DNA of 64,000 bases from Bugula neritina (taxonomy: Eukaryota; Bryozoa; Gymnolaemata; Cheilostomatida; Bugulidae): the NCBI GenBank assembly GCA_964035545.1, contig OZ037765.1:19028698-19092697 (forward strand), read 5' to 3'. Positions within the stretch are counted from its first letter, which is position 1. Each line of letters starts with the position of its first letter. This document shows, piece after piece, positions 9,601-20,388 of the stretch. The notes below the pieces were generated by a model. That model was not told where the DNA came from, searched no databases, and saw only the letters and a program-made list of their open reading frames with translations. Made by a program: the position numbers and the translations under genes.

Positions 9601-10990
9601 CTTTTATGCATTTGATTAGCTAGGAGGTAAGCTTCCCCCTCAGTCAGAGCATCTTCAACGGTGGTGACTCCCCTAGCTAGAAACTGGTGGTGGAGACCCA
9701 GATCGTCGACAGATGCTATGAAAGCGTCGAGGGTGTACCTCTCGCGGTTGACTGGGGGCAAGTCGCTGTACGCGATCTGTGCCAGCTTCATGACCGCGGC
9801 GGCATGCTCCCGCAGCGGGGTGCGGGGGTCACGCCGCAACCTCTGCAATCGGGCCCTGGCATCTGTAGCAGAGAGGCCAAAGCGGGCCCGCAGAGAAGCA
9901 AAGATATTATCAATGTCTACGCCCAGCCCATAGGGCTTGGCTTTGTCCATCAATGCCATTCTAAGCTTCAGCAAGGCCACCCTAGGGGGCCACTGAGCGA
10001 CGTCCATTACGTCGCTAAACTCTTGGATAAATTGTTCCACCTCCTCTTCACCCGTGAAGGTGGGCGCCTTTAACCTGTAGCGGTCCTCAGCTAGTTCTCG
10101 CGGAACCCTTCGCTCTTCTACTACATGGTTAACAGGCATTGTCTCTACAGCATTGTCTCTACGCTCACCTTCGATTGCCGGTGGTTGAGTTCCAGCATTT
10201 TCAGTCTCCATCTTGGATGCACTATCCCACCGCTGCCACCACTGTTATGATTTTTAGATTTAGGGTTGATGTGCTATCCAGAGAGTCTATTTATTTACTA
10301 TAGAACTGCACCAGGATAAGTCGAGTGAACGAGTATATTTTACACACAATTATACATTATAAAAACGATACATTATTTCCAAACAAGTTACACATCTAAT
10401 CTATTTCACACTCTAGCTTCGACTGAGTTAGCAGCGGGAAACTACAATTGCTGCTAACTATCAACTACGCTAATTGGCTATCCATTGTTCCGGGTCAATT
10501 ACGCGACCCTACATGTCGTGCTGCTGGTAGTTCCACGAACCACCACAATATGTAACTAATTACAATTATATACATCAATTACAAATTACATTTAATTAAT
10601 TGAAAAAATGTAATTAATTACAACCAACTACAATTACAAATTACAATTACCCCAACCCTGTTCACTAGCACTAGCCACATTGCCAAGTGACAGAGTTTCT
10701 GAGCTAACACTGACTGTGCTGTAGCCAGCTTGTCCACAAAAGCTCTCAATGTAGGTTGAAAGCTGAACTATAAATCTCACATCAATTTCACTACACTACA
10801 CTATGAGATGTGATAAAACGTACGTTACCACTATTATCATACCTAAAAACATGGCTACATCTGTGTTATTGTAAGTTAGAGATTTTCCTTTTAACTGTCC
10901 TCCATGATTCAGCTGTACAACAGGATCAGCACCTGCAGCAGTGTGCCACAATAGTAAACTTAGTATCACAATAAATCTTGCCGTATACAT
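682..10990 (-). CDS. Secreted carboxylesterase/cholinesterase-like protein, first three coding exons
   Basis: Serine hydrolase of the carboxylesterase (COesterase) family, partial. Coding exons read on the minus strand: 10990-10843, 2640-2509, 906-682. The introns are GT-AG and the phases agree (one base carried over at each junction). Exon 1 starts with a signal peptide: residues 1-20 are hydrophobic and end in HTAAG. Joined exons 1 and 2 recreate the family block [16 protein letters not shown]. Exon 3 has the SEDCLHLD block, the WIHGGG oxyanion-hole motif and [11 protein letters not shown]. The catalytic Ser, Glu/Asp and His lie further left, outside the window. Intron 1 is 8.2 kb, almost all of it MITE plus gypsy element. 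The substrate cannot be predicted. The three-exon model is secure; the gene may be spliced differently in the unseen part. Confidence 0.9.
971..1031. repeat. 29-bp-arm inverted repeat (hairpin)
   Basis: Two 29-base arms separated by three bases, with two mismatches. It lies in carboxylesterase intron 2 (907-2508). The rest of that intron, about 1030-2500, is AT-rich and shows nothing else I can support. Confidence 0.75.
2641..3448. other. Intron 1 sequence between exon 2 and the MITE
   Basis: AT-rich intron DNA. Short frames here show no protein-like features. Confidence 0.5.
3857..4161 (-). repeat. Gypsy 3' LTR, copy 1
   Basis: 305 bp, beginning TGTGGTGG and ending ATAACA when read with the element. 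It contains an AATAAA signal near its 3' end and AT-rich TATA-like sequence mid-LTR. Confidence 0.95.
4162..4172 (-). other. Polypurine tract of gypsy copy 1
   Basis: GGTGGGGGCGG directly abuts the 3' LTR, the normal place for the plus-strand primer. It contains two pyrimidines, so it is a weak purine run. Confidence 0.6.
4450..5237 (-). CDS. Gypsy 3' ORF: two-zinc-finger coiled-coil protein
   Basis: Extra frame between pol and the 3' LTR, where retroviruses carry env. The open frame runs up to 5271 but has no in-frame ATG there. The upper limit given is the base after a strong splice acceptor. Counting from 5271, residues 70-90 form a canonical C2H2 finger (C-X2-C-X12-H-X3-H). Residues 96-116 form a second, atypical one (C-X-C-X12-H-X4-C). 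Residues 194-211 are Ser/Pro/Arg-rich and could act as a nuclear signal. Residues 214-235 look like a coiled coil, and the C-terminus is strongly basic. I see no signal peptide or membrane segment, so this is not an envelope protein. Its function is unknown; nucleic-acid binding is inferred. Confidence 0.75.
5238..5271 (-). promoter_or_regulatory. Splice acceptor upstream of the 3' ORF
   Basis: Pyrimidine-rich CTTTTTCAG ends at 5238. A branch-point-like TATTAAC lies about 20 bases upstream (5257-5263). Because the ORF lacks an ATG, this acceptor gives the simplest route to its expression. Confidence 0.55.
5552..6082 (-). pseudogene. C-terminal tail of gypsy pol, out of frame after the deletion
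   Basis: Open frame to a stop at 5552 that continues pol on the far side of the integrase deletion. It starts just after the junction with LYEVVIPRE, is rich in Pro/Glu/Ser, and contains [10 protein letters not shown], a block common near the C-terminus of gypsy polyproteins. The deletion puts it in a different frame from the upstream pol. Between it and the 3' ORF (5272-5551) I see no further coding sequence, only an isolated GGGTGAGT donor-like site (exon end 5503). Confidence 0.75.
6083..9310 (-). pseudogene. pol: Gypsy pol: protease, RT, RNase H, partial integrase
   Basis: Open without a stop from the gag overlap to the deletion; the frame runs on to 6049 in altered sequence. Domains in order: aspartic protease ([11 protein letters not shown]), reverse transcriptase ([25 protein letters not shown] region, catalytic YLDDVIV), RNase H ([13 protein letters not shown]), integrase HHCC zinc domain (HKQAH ... 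CEIC), then the first catalytic Asp in AVDLVGPM. The deletion at 6082/6083 removes the second Asp and the Glu. It is expressed by -1 frameshift from gag (slip site 9303-9309). The RT half looks intact; the integrase is not functional. Confidence 0.93.
9258..10211 (-). CDS. gag: Gypsy Gag with CCHC zinc knuckle
   Basis: 317 codons from ATG at 10211 to a stop at 9258. The N-terminal half carries the gypsy capsid-like block around [17 protein letters not shown]. The C-terminus has one nucleocapsid knuckle, [14 protein letters not shown] (C-X2-C-X4-H-X4-C). It overlaps the pol frame by about 110 bases. No stop interrupts it in this copy, unlike the copy on the right. Gag would assemble the particle and bind the element RNA. 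Confidence 0.93.
   Translation of the reverse strand: METENAGTQPPAIEGERRDNAVETMPVNHVVEERRVPRELAEDRYRLKAPTFTGEEEVEQFIQEFSDVMDVAQWPPRVALLKLRMALMDKAKPYGLGVDIDNIFASLRARFGLSATDARARLQRLRRDPRTPLREHAAAVMKLAQIAYSDLPPVNRERYTLDAFIASVDDLGLHHQFLARGVTTVEDALTEGEAYLLANQMHKSRGSSRQVEIDRANAAAGQGEETPAAAAVSQLATASKVTQLTDMLAKLIATLTPQNPVSTAPEPMRPSAPPQGETVSFCWECGNQGHFRRYCPFLNQGLNYRGPQMFPPSADRR
9303..9309 (-). promoter_or_regulatory. -1 ribosomal frameshift site of gypsy copy 1
   Basis: GTTAAAC, in phase G-TTA-AAC with the gag frame, followed after five bases by a GC-rich stem. Here one base of the downstream arm is changed (GCGGACCG), so the eight-pair stem has a mismatch; the right copy has the perfect version. Confidence 0.75.
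10167..10170 (-). promoter_or_regulatory. Strong splice donor inside gag codon 15
   Basis: GAAG/GTGAGC; the exon would end at 10169, 43 bases after the gag ATG. It would splice in frame to the acceptor at 5238. Confidence 0.5.
10225..10241 (-). other. Primer-binding site, leucine tRNA type
   Basis: TGGTGGCAGCGGTGGGA begins one base inside the 5' LTR. It is complementary to the 3' end (CCA included) that I know from animal leucine tRNAs. Confidence 0.7.
10243..10547 (-). repeat. Gypsy 5' LTR, copy 1
   Basis: 305 bp, nearly identical to the 3' LTR at 3857-4161; the one difference I see is near the inner end. Confidence 0.95.
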
Positions 10991-13467
10991 TCTCAGTATT
11001 AGCAGGGTGAATGCTCAACTCAGAATGAATATGATTGAGTTACTTCAGGAGTGTTTTTTGCAGCAATGCAGTTTATTATTTACAAAAGGTACGCTGCATG
11101 CATGCTCATATTTGTAATTGACGTCACACAGGCACTAAATGCATAAAAAACTTGATTATACTTGCAATTATTTTGGATGAAAGATAAACAGTATTATTTA
11201 TAAGATGTTTGCCTTGCAAACTGCAATGTGATATAGGAGTAGCTGATTAAAATAAATAAAATAGTCTACCTATATCTTAGCAACATGCACTTTATATAGC
11301 AACTGCAGAAGGCCATTGTTCCACTATAACAGTGTATAAAACCCAGCAAGCCGTTAGTTGGACCATGCAGTAAAATGTGATCGCAATTGGTTGTGATTAC
11401 AAGTATTATATAATTTATTAATAGCTGTATAATTATTTGCATTATCTATAAAAACAATGTTAATGCTCTCAACTTAAATATTTAAACTCATATGGATGAA
11501 GTTGATATTTATTGCCATTTGAAAATATACAACAGCACAAGATTGCTGCCTTTAACCTGACTCATTATGAAACAATGCAAGAGTAGTCTCTCCGGTGATA
11601 TAGAATCAGCACTCTCTTCCTGTGAAATTAACTCAGCGTAATTGATTTATACTAGATAAAGAAAAGACCACCCATTGCATTGTTTGATACAGTAAAAGAC
11701 AACTCCACAACTGATAGTTATTAAATTATATAATGTGCCTACTGTACAGATAAATTTAGTTGATTATGTAAACATTTCTTAATGAGTGAATTTTGAGAGG
11801 TTAGAGTAGAGCTGTGCCACATCAGCAGCATGCAACAAATTATGAAGCATGTAAGGATGGGGGGGGGGCACAACGGTCATAGGGGTACAAAAAGCCAGTC
11901 AAATTGTGAGAGAACTTAATGACTTGAAGTTGTGATTTTTCTAATAAAAAGGTATTGATTGCTGAGTCAAGCTGAGTCATTCTAGCTTTTCAGTTGAATC
12001 AGTAATAAGAACTAGTGGTGAAAAGGGCACGAACCCACCCCCCCCTCCCCAGCTGATGAAGTGCAGTCCCCAAGCCCAGTCTCGTGCAAGAAAAACTTTA
12101 CAGAGCATAAAATATTAATAAACTGACCAGATTTATTGATAAACCAAATTTTACTAGAATTTACTTCATGCTTTTTGCATCAATGTGATATATATAAAAA
12201 AAATGGGGCTTGATCATTTGGCTGTTATTTATGTATGTCAAAAATTTTACCTGTAATTACAATATCTTACAAAACTCACTTCTAAAGTGTAAGAAAAATA
12301 ATTAATTATAGCACAAGCTACAAGCACTAAAAATTTGGTTGATTTTGTGCTCAATCAGCTCAGCTTCGCTCACTCTCCTACTTCAATAGTAGGCCATAGA
12401 TTATAGAGTATAGACTAGTATGGCTAGATATAAATTTAACATTTTTCACTTTTAAGCTAAATTCTCATTCTGAAACTTCAAGTCAATAGGTGTTGACTGT
12501 TCTCTATATTTTACTTCCCCCTTTCTGAATTTAATGTTATAAGAAAAATTAATTACGAAGTTACATTTTTTGTAAATTTAGATGGTCTGCTATAAAACTC
12601 AGTTCAACATTTTAGGTTTAGGAGTTGGCGTCTCTATAAATACTCTACTTTTTGAACTACAAATGATTTCATATAAAAAAAAAAATTTATTTAAAAAATG
12701 TTTTTAGCAATAATGCATACATGCACAAACAATGTATAAAAATTGATAACAAATTAATACGAAAACATGCCATCTTGCTCAGCAACTCTCAATGTCAAGG
12801 ACATATTTTTCAAAATAATACTTTTCATTGCGCTGATGTTGATACTTATGCTGATAGTCATAGGGTGATAGTGTTCCTAGTTTTAGATATATACCAAGTC
12901 TAATTCTCCAATTAAATCATATCTTTACTGCTTATTTTGTTTTTTTTTGTTCGCCAGTAGTATTAGTAGTAGTTGCAGTGCTACTGTACCAGAAATAATA
13001 CTAAAACTGAAAGTAAATCTTCGCAGATTCAGTGAATCAGTAGTCAGTAAATCACTAAATCAAAATGTGATTATGATTAATCTGATAGTAATAGCGATGC
13101 TTTTGACAAAAGGATAGCACTAATATAAATATTTATTTCTAATACTATTGTTTTCGTTTTGTTCGCCTTCATCTTGTAACTGTATTTCTAATACTAATAG
13201 TAATAGTAATTGTTATACTGATTCATATTCATTTTCAACTTTTTTTTCAGAAACATTATCTCTAACTCTAAGTGACTATCCCTATCACTTATTGTTAAAT
13301 TTAATAATAAAAACTCACGTTTTTGTGTTAAGTTCTTTATCTCTGTGAAAAACTCTGATACTACTGTAAGAGGTTTTTAACTAAAACTAAAAGTGCCAGC
13401 AGACCAAGGACTGGTTTGTTTCGGTTAGCGGTACTAGTAGTAGTTCAAATTCGCTATACTTAATGAT
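10991..13467. other. Intergenic region between two divergent genes
   Basis: 2.5 kb between the carboxylesterase start (minus) and the Tudor gene start (plus), so it should hold both promoters. I cannot place either. It contains poly-G/poly-C runs near 11860 and 12040, and from about 12950 an island of degenerate simple repeats. Confidence 0.6.
12950..13390. repeat. Degenerate simple-repeat island 1
   Basis: Imperfect runs of short related words (AGTAGT, TAATAG, ACTGAT, AGTAAAT). No fixed unit length. It lies just upstream of the Tudor gene. Confidence 0.6.
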
Positions 13468-16400
13468 ATGGAGTGCATCGTATCTTACATTGTTCATCCA
13501 GGAGAATTTTACGCACAAGTTGGAGATGGTAAGGTTTATACAATTATATCATAACATTAATATTCATCTTGACTTTGTCTGGGTTTTAGTTTTATTCCAT
13601 TTCAAAATAGTAGAACACTAAATTATATTTTTTATCAATGTAGCTATTACTCTTTTACTGTATTTAGATCAATTCCATTTTATATTATATAAATTTTATA
13701 TAATAGTAAAATAGCATACAGATGCATAACTACTAAATTAGTACTGCATTTAGTTGGAATAGTTGCGAGTTTGATCTAGGGTTTGGCAAATCAAATGGGA
13801 AATGATTGTTTGTCAAACCATTGCATATGATATTACAATATTATTTGATAATTATTCAATGTTTCATTGTATTGCATTGAGAAATATTGCACAATCTTCT
13901 TGAATTCATTCCGTGATATTTTAATAATTACACATGCAACTATTCATTTTGAATTGACTAAAATTAAATACTTGTATTTTAGAAAAAAAATTTACTGACT
14001 TCACAAAATTGGTCAGCTTAATACAAGGTTTTTGCTCTGCAAGAGAGACTCATTTCCACAGTGTCAGCAATGTAGAAGTTGGAGAAATACTCTTCCTGAA
14101 ATCTGTTCTCAAAGATGGTACATATGTCAGAGCGAAAGTGTTGGATGTGCACACAAATAGGTAACCGCACTGCTTATAGAAAATCCATCAATAATCTGTT
14201 TGGGTTATAAAAATAAACAAGCAGACTTGCAATTTATACTACTAAGGCTTGATGTTACAGGTGGTTCAGATTTCTGCTAACATATTTCTGTTTTGTCCTA
14301 AACTGAACCTTTGATATTTCCTCAGCTGTATTGTATTTAAAACACATCCATAACTTATGTTTTGTGTATTAATGATATTTTTTAATGTATTTATACTGTA
14401 ATATGTTGAATATAAACTTTTTTTTCACTATTCTACAGAAATGATGATGATTGCTCTGGGTAATTTAGTATATTTCATAACTGCCATTTATCTAATTATC
14501 TTGGAGGTTTGATTCTATTATTGACATATAAATAGCTGCTGTAGCTATCTCATTTGGTCTTTTATAGTTTGTATTTTAGCATTGGGTAATTATTAAGTGG
14601 ATTAATTTTAGTTGCTCTGCATACCTTATGGACTATGGAGGTAACGAAGATAATGTGACACGAGTTCTAAAGATAGATCCAACTGTTAGAAGATTTGCTG
14701 ATATTGAGCCTCAAGCTAGAAAGTTCTCTCTAGCGTTTGTGAAGCCAGTAAGTTTTATTATTGATCTTAAAGTATAGGTCTTAGTAATAGGGTAAGTGTA
14801 AGCATGATTATGCTACTCTGAAGCCCTATTAGAAAAAGTGGTGCAACTACTGTTAAATCTTCAAGTGTGATGAAATACATTGAAGATTTGTGATTAGTAT
14901 TATGTATTTCTCTAGTTAATTATTTACTAACTTTCAATTCAACTTGAAGCTCACAATTACTGTCCAGTCTTGTATATGGGCAGAAAAATGCAGCATAAGA
15001 AGCTTGTTGTTCTTAATTATAAAGACTGAAGATATTTGTTGATATCATGCTCATATTGTTTGCATTGAACATGTTAGACTGCGTTTGAGGAAGTTTTTGT
15101 ATATGGTCGTGTTTATTTAGACTGGAGGTTTGTGGAGTTCTGGTGCTACAGAATTATTCAAACAGAACTGCAAGGGCAGATTAACTTATTTACCAACTGA
15201 AGATCCTGATCATATAACTCTTATTGTCAGGTTGGATTATCATATTATATAAATATCCAAGCTGTGTTCTACACAAAGTGTATTAGTATCCACCATTTTT
15301 ATATTAAAAATCTAATAGAAATCGTATCCTAAGCTTTCAAGTTTTGAGTCAAAAGTTATCCCCTCTCAGTTGATTGTATATAACTCTATTTCAAATCTTA
15401 AGCCTTATGCTAATTTTGTGAGTTGTTTAAACACAGCCCTGTATTAAATTTTATAAAATAGAAGTCAAAGTTGGTGGAATTATTATGTGCATTGCTGTAA
15501 TCTGTTGTAGTTGTCAACAGACCAGAAGTGTCATAGACTTGTCTGTGCTTTTAATACAAGCTGGTTTTGCTAAGGTAATTGTTTTTGTACATTCTTATTC
15601 TGTAGATTGTGGCTATTATTTGTTCATTTTTCCAAAGCATTTGGTCAAAGGTTAGTTTTTGACAAAGCAAGGAACTGTTAAGAGTTATTCCCTGTGAATA
15701 CCCTCTGTCAATCATAGCTGAATAGAAGACAATTCCTCATCATTATCTGTTGTGCATTTCGTGCTAGTGCAGTTTGCCTATTCAAAAATACCTTTGGCAT
15801 AATTGTGCAAATATTTTTGATTATAGTCAACTCTGGCCTAATCTGAAAACTTGGTGATCCATAATAATATAGTAATAATGGTTTTTTATAGTAGTACATT
15901 ATACGTACATATTTACAAATTTACAAGCAACAAAAATGGTCATATATGAAGACTTGAAATATTTTCCAATTGTTAAAAATAGCATACTATGTGCGTAACA
16001 TGCAAGAGTACAAAAAAATGTTTTTAATAAGTAAAATAAACAGAGTAATTTTTGATGCTAGTTAAAGATATGTGCATACAAATAAAATACATGTATAATT
16101 ATGCCAGTTTTATGAGCTAAATTTTAATACTTCACCCGGTTTGATCTTTAATGCCCATCAAAGTTTAGTATTGGCATCATCTTTAGATTTTGCATTCATT
16201 TTAAATTGTTTTTACTTTACCTGGTGATATTAATAACAATATATGTAAATTGATTAAGCTATTATACTTTTTTCTAGCGTTTGACCTCTGTTGATAATGG
16301 TGACAGTTCAACCCCCTCCATTGCTGCGTCGATGTCAGACATTGTGTTGCAGCAGCGCTCTGTTAGTGTGCAAACTGACAACCATACTACTTCTACATCA

Positions 16401-19400
16401 GCTACCTCTCCCATATTTGTCAGACCTCCACCAGAGTTTGAGAAGATCTCTGGAGCAGAGGGCGGGGAGGGTGATGGTAATGGCAAGGTATCAGTTAAAT
16501 TGGCATTAATCAGTTAGCCTGTGGGTTTTCAACTGTGTGTCACCTGTGCTATTTAATGGTAATATATATGAGCTCTCCCTTCATTCTATGTTGCAGAACT
16601 CAGATGTATCTTCCCAGGCTGTGCATGTTGTAGACTTGAATGTCCCAAAGTCTGTTTCATCAATGGCTAACAGGTAGCTCATTCGAAAGTATATTTTACC
16701 AGTTTACCAACACATAAATATATTGATGGCAATTTTTTACTCTGTGTATTGCATAATGCGATAGCAGCAAAAGTGCATATTTGTACGGATGCAATTAGGT
16801 TTTATGATGGTAACTGTCCATCATGAATGTGTGGCTTTCTCACTGTCGGTTATTTAGCTTTCTATTAATTTATGTTTAGCCTTTTCTTTTCAATACTAGT
16901 CTGTAAGTGTATCGAAACAGTATATATTCTTTGATAGTAGGTGAGCCAGTCACCTAAAGCTCAAGTTCCCCCCCAATGTACTTAGCATTATATTTATATT
17001 TCTTACTGCTAAGAAAACATTTTTCTACTTGCCATATGGGTAGGCATTATGTAAAAGTGACACATAAACTGAGATATTTTGTACTGGTGTGTTTTGTAGC
17101 CACTTTCTATTGTTTGCATACAACTACAGTGTGACCTATTTGTAGTGCATATGTTCCTCCAGCTCTTAGAGGCGGGACCAAAGACTTGTCAGCTGTGTAC
17201 AGCTGTTTGAAAATAGCCAGCCATGATGCCTCTTGTACTTGCCTTGTTTGCACGATCAGACATGTAAGCTCATGTTATTGTAGATATTAATATAGTTCAG
17301 TGCTCCTTCTGTATCTCACTAAGCTACAGGTCCTGAAACCTCAATTCGTGACATAGTAGAAAACTAGGTTTAACTCGCGAACCCGTTGAAATTGGCTATT
17401 TTGTCCATATACACATATATAAGCCACAAAATGGTGGTTCATGCCCTTTTCGTAACCTATGGGATTTTTTGAGAAAGAGGTCCGTGAGCTATAGAGAGAG
17501 CACTGTACTCAGTAATGTTGGCATATTGTGGTTCTCTACTGCATATTATTTTACATCCTTGTATGCTTTGATAGAAGTTTTGTTTCTTCAGACCTTAGAA
17601 GAAAACAGTCTTTCACACAAAGAGAGGCTAGAGTGGATACTAGCGGTTGATTGGCCACCGTTGTCTACTAAAGAGGAAGCAGTTATGAGATGCTGTATCA
17701 CTGGTGATTTATTAAAGAGGTGAGAAACTTACCAGTGAATGTAGTAAATGGCGATGGACTAGCGTGAGGTATTGTAACACTGTAGTACAGACTCACTATG
17801 ATCTTTCATAACTGGCATATATCAATAGTTTAATTATTTATAGCCAATAGTACAATACATGATAGCCCTGCTCTGCCAGAGAGAGGGAGGAGCACACATA
17901 TTTGGGCTACAACAATTATTTTATGATGACATGTTGTTCCAAACTCCTGCTATTATCTTGATGGGTTTTTGTTTTTTTACCTGAGTTTTATTTTTCTTTA
18001 CACTGCAGTGAGGATAGGGAGCTACTTCTAAATATAATGCTAGGTTTATCGCAGTTTGCCCTTAAAAGCTCCAATAAAGAGAGAAAAGAAGTTGGAGACA
18101 AAAGTCAAAGGAGATCTGTGGAGTCGTCTACCCAAGGTTTGACAAAATAATTATTACTTTCAACATGAAGTCGTTTTTCTTTCCTCTGTTGTTGTCTCAT
18201 GTCTTTAATCAGGCATATTTTATTAATAGTCATCACAATGCTGCCTAGAATTTTTAGAGATCCAGCTTTTTATAATTTTACTAAATGGCCTGTCCTTTAA
18301 ACTGTCCATCTTGAGTCATTTGATTTTTGTTTCATTGAAAATACTTGTACTATGCTATTATAATCAGAATTTGTAAGTTGAATTTAGCATGAACCTAATT
18401 TTACTTTACTTTTTAAGAGTGCTTAGCACCATCAGCTTTTTTTTACTGAAATTACACTTACAAACTAAACTAATTTTTTCTAAGAACTGAATTTAATTGA
18501 ATAAAATTTTTTATGTAAGTTACAAATGTTGGGTCAATTTTTTCTTCTTGCACCTTCATATTGGGTGCAATTTGTTATCTATGTTTGCATATGTATTTAC
18601 AGTTACTTCAACACCCAACAAACTAGTCCTTAGCTCAGCCCAGCTTAGCAATGATTCTGCTTCATCAGTTGATGGTAAGCCAAACAGCGAGGACATCACA
18701 ATAGTTAAACTCAGTCCAACTCTGCCTTCTCAGTCCCTCCAGTCAGACTTTTACTCTCTCTCACTAACTGGTGAAGGTAAATCAAATCTTTAAATCGTTT
18801 CAGCTAGTTTGAACACTGCTAAGTGATGTCCAAACTTATATACAGTTTCAAATCATTGAAATCATTTCCATTTTATGAATGGATAAACATCAATAACTTT
18901 TTCTATTGATTTAGCATCTATTTTGGGCCTAGAATTCTGATAGTTCAATATAGAATCAAACTGCTTTTGCAATTTACTAATGACTACTCATGTTTATATG
19001 TAAAAAAACTATTTCTGGAAACTTTTTGGGCATAGATCGAAACAATGTTCATTTGCAATTGAATGCATATAGTGATTGCATTAGTGTGTGTAGCCATGTG
19101 TAATAATATTTTTCCACGTTTGCAGAAGCTGTTGAATCTCCAGCCACTAAACTGTCAGTAGCTGCACCTTATGGTTTGCCCGAGGATCACCCTGACAACT
19201 GGTCGGACCCAGAAGATCCCTTCCTAGATGACTCATCATCAGATAGTGATCCAGATTTTATTTTAGAGAGTAGTGCTAGTGCCATTCAAGCAAATCAAAA
19301 TGCTGCGAAAATTGACCAGTGGACCAGCAACTCACCGAGATCTAACATCAGCAGCCGGACTGTCTCTCAAGAAGTGAAAAGACGAAGCAGTCCCTTTGAA

Positions 19401-20388
19401 CCTATTAACTCTGAAGTAACTCAAAAGCCTGCAATGGGAATGGTTGGCAGAGGTCGAGGGTCACCACTGTTGAGGATGTACAATAGTCCTATCAGTAGCC
19501 CAACCCGCCCGATGAAAGGCTTCAACAGTACGGCCTATCCTAAGAAATCTACTGAAGGTATGAGTCAGCCAGGGAGGTTTGTTACTGGCTCAAATCTCGG
19601 CATCAAACAACCAAATAGTCCAAAACGTTTTGTCAAACATGGGAATACGCAGGTGAGTTAAGGCTGATCTTATTGTGGTTTTGCGCTTTCTCTGCAACGG
19701 ATTTCATACATTACAGCTACCATTTTTTAACTGGTGTGACTTTTTCCTTATGCATGATATGATTTTTTTGATCAAGACAAATTAGCTCACCAATATTTGC
19801 TATGGAATTATTGATCATAAGTTAACCTACAGAATACTCAATAGGTCCATGAATTATTCTCAGTTCAGTTCTGCTTTGAAGATCACCAGGACTTCCCGGC
19901 TCCAATCTTGTATAATTCTCTCTTTTTATGTGACATGTATTGGGAAATTTGGCTGCTATTCTTTTAGTTGTCGGAACTTTTTAAAGGTTTCGAATGAAGA
20001 CCAGCTTTCATATGATTACTGACTGCAGTTATAAATTTTCCTGTGTTTTAACAACTTACTCTAATTCTGCGTGCATCTACTATTGTTAATTCATTCTCAT
20101 CACTTTGTTTGCAGTTGAAAATGAATATCAGTGTAAGATGAGTTCAGTGTAAGATGTATATTCTATAGAACTAAATTACAGGTTGCAAGTTATGGACTTG
20201 GTCTGTCTGCAACTCAACCAGCACCATCTAGAAACCCAACTGCCTCACAGGGAGCACCTACTACTACTGCATCCTCCAGCAGTGCAATATCCAGCTTCGG
20301 TATGATCATGTACTGCACATTCTGTGGAAATACCCAGCATAGCAGTGCCAATTGTCCAGATGGCACAAAAAACCTGTTTATATCATAA
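13468..20388 (+). CDS. Tudor-domain protein with C-terminal zinc knuckle
   Basis: Fourteen coding exons: 13468-13528, 13983-14160, 14439-14459, 14612-14747, 15121-15230, 15511-15574, 16278-16487, 16597-16673, 17146-17263, 17592-17719, 18009-18136, 18603-18776, 19126-19652, 20182-20388. They sum to 2139 bases, exactly 713 codons, which supports every junction. The N-terminus (about residues 1-130) is an extended Tudor domain: an HPGEFYAQ start, then AYLMDYGGNE with the aromatic/acidic pattern that binds dimethyl-arginine. The middle is low-complexity and Ser-rich, with an acidic patch in exon 13. Residues 689-702 form a C-X2-C-X4-H-X4-C zinc knuckle. Multi-domain Tudor proteins usually act in germ-granule/piRNA biology. 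I cannot assign a named orthologue, so the role is inferred from the domain. Confidence 0.85.

Larger units (their letters stand above)
3857..10547 (-). mobile_element. Ty3/gypsy LTR retrotransposon, copy 1 (integrase-deleted)
   Basis: Complete insertion, 6691 bp, flanked by an ATAT duplication (3853-3856 and 10548-10551). Minus-strand order: 5' LTR (10547-10243), primer-binding site, gag, pol, 3' ORF, polypurine tract, 3' LTR (4161-3857). By eye the two LTRs differ at one of 305 bases, so the insertion is young. Its base composition is much more GC-rich than the host DNA. A deletion at 6082/6083 removes the integrase core, so this copy could move only with help. It lies in intron 1 of the carboxylesterase, in the same orientation as that gene. 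Confidence 0.96.
3459..10660 (-). mobile_element. hAT-like MITE, copy 1, split by the gypsy element
   Basis: About 510 bp of element (3459-3856 plus 10552-10660), rich in TAATTACAATTAC words. The ends are inverted: CAGGGTTGGGGT on the left, ACCCCAACCCTG on the right. TTCACTA occurs just outside both ends (3449-3455 and 10661-10667), a probable 7-8 bp target duplication. The gypsy element and its ATAT duplication sit inside it. It is homologous, in inverted orientation, to the uninterrupted copy at 39968-40478. An 8-bp duplication with short inverted ends and no coding capacity fits a hAT-type MITE. The superfamily is inferred. Confidence 0.7.

Noticed and set aside
9687-10073. Plus-strand frame of 128 codons, repeated at 59272-59658 on the minus strand
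   Set aside because: Mirror of gag in both copies; repeated only because the copies are near identical.
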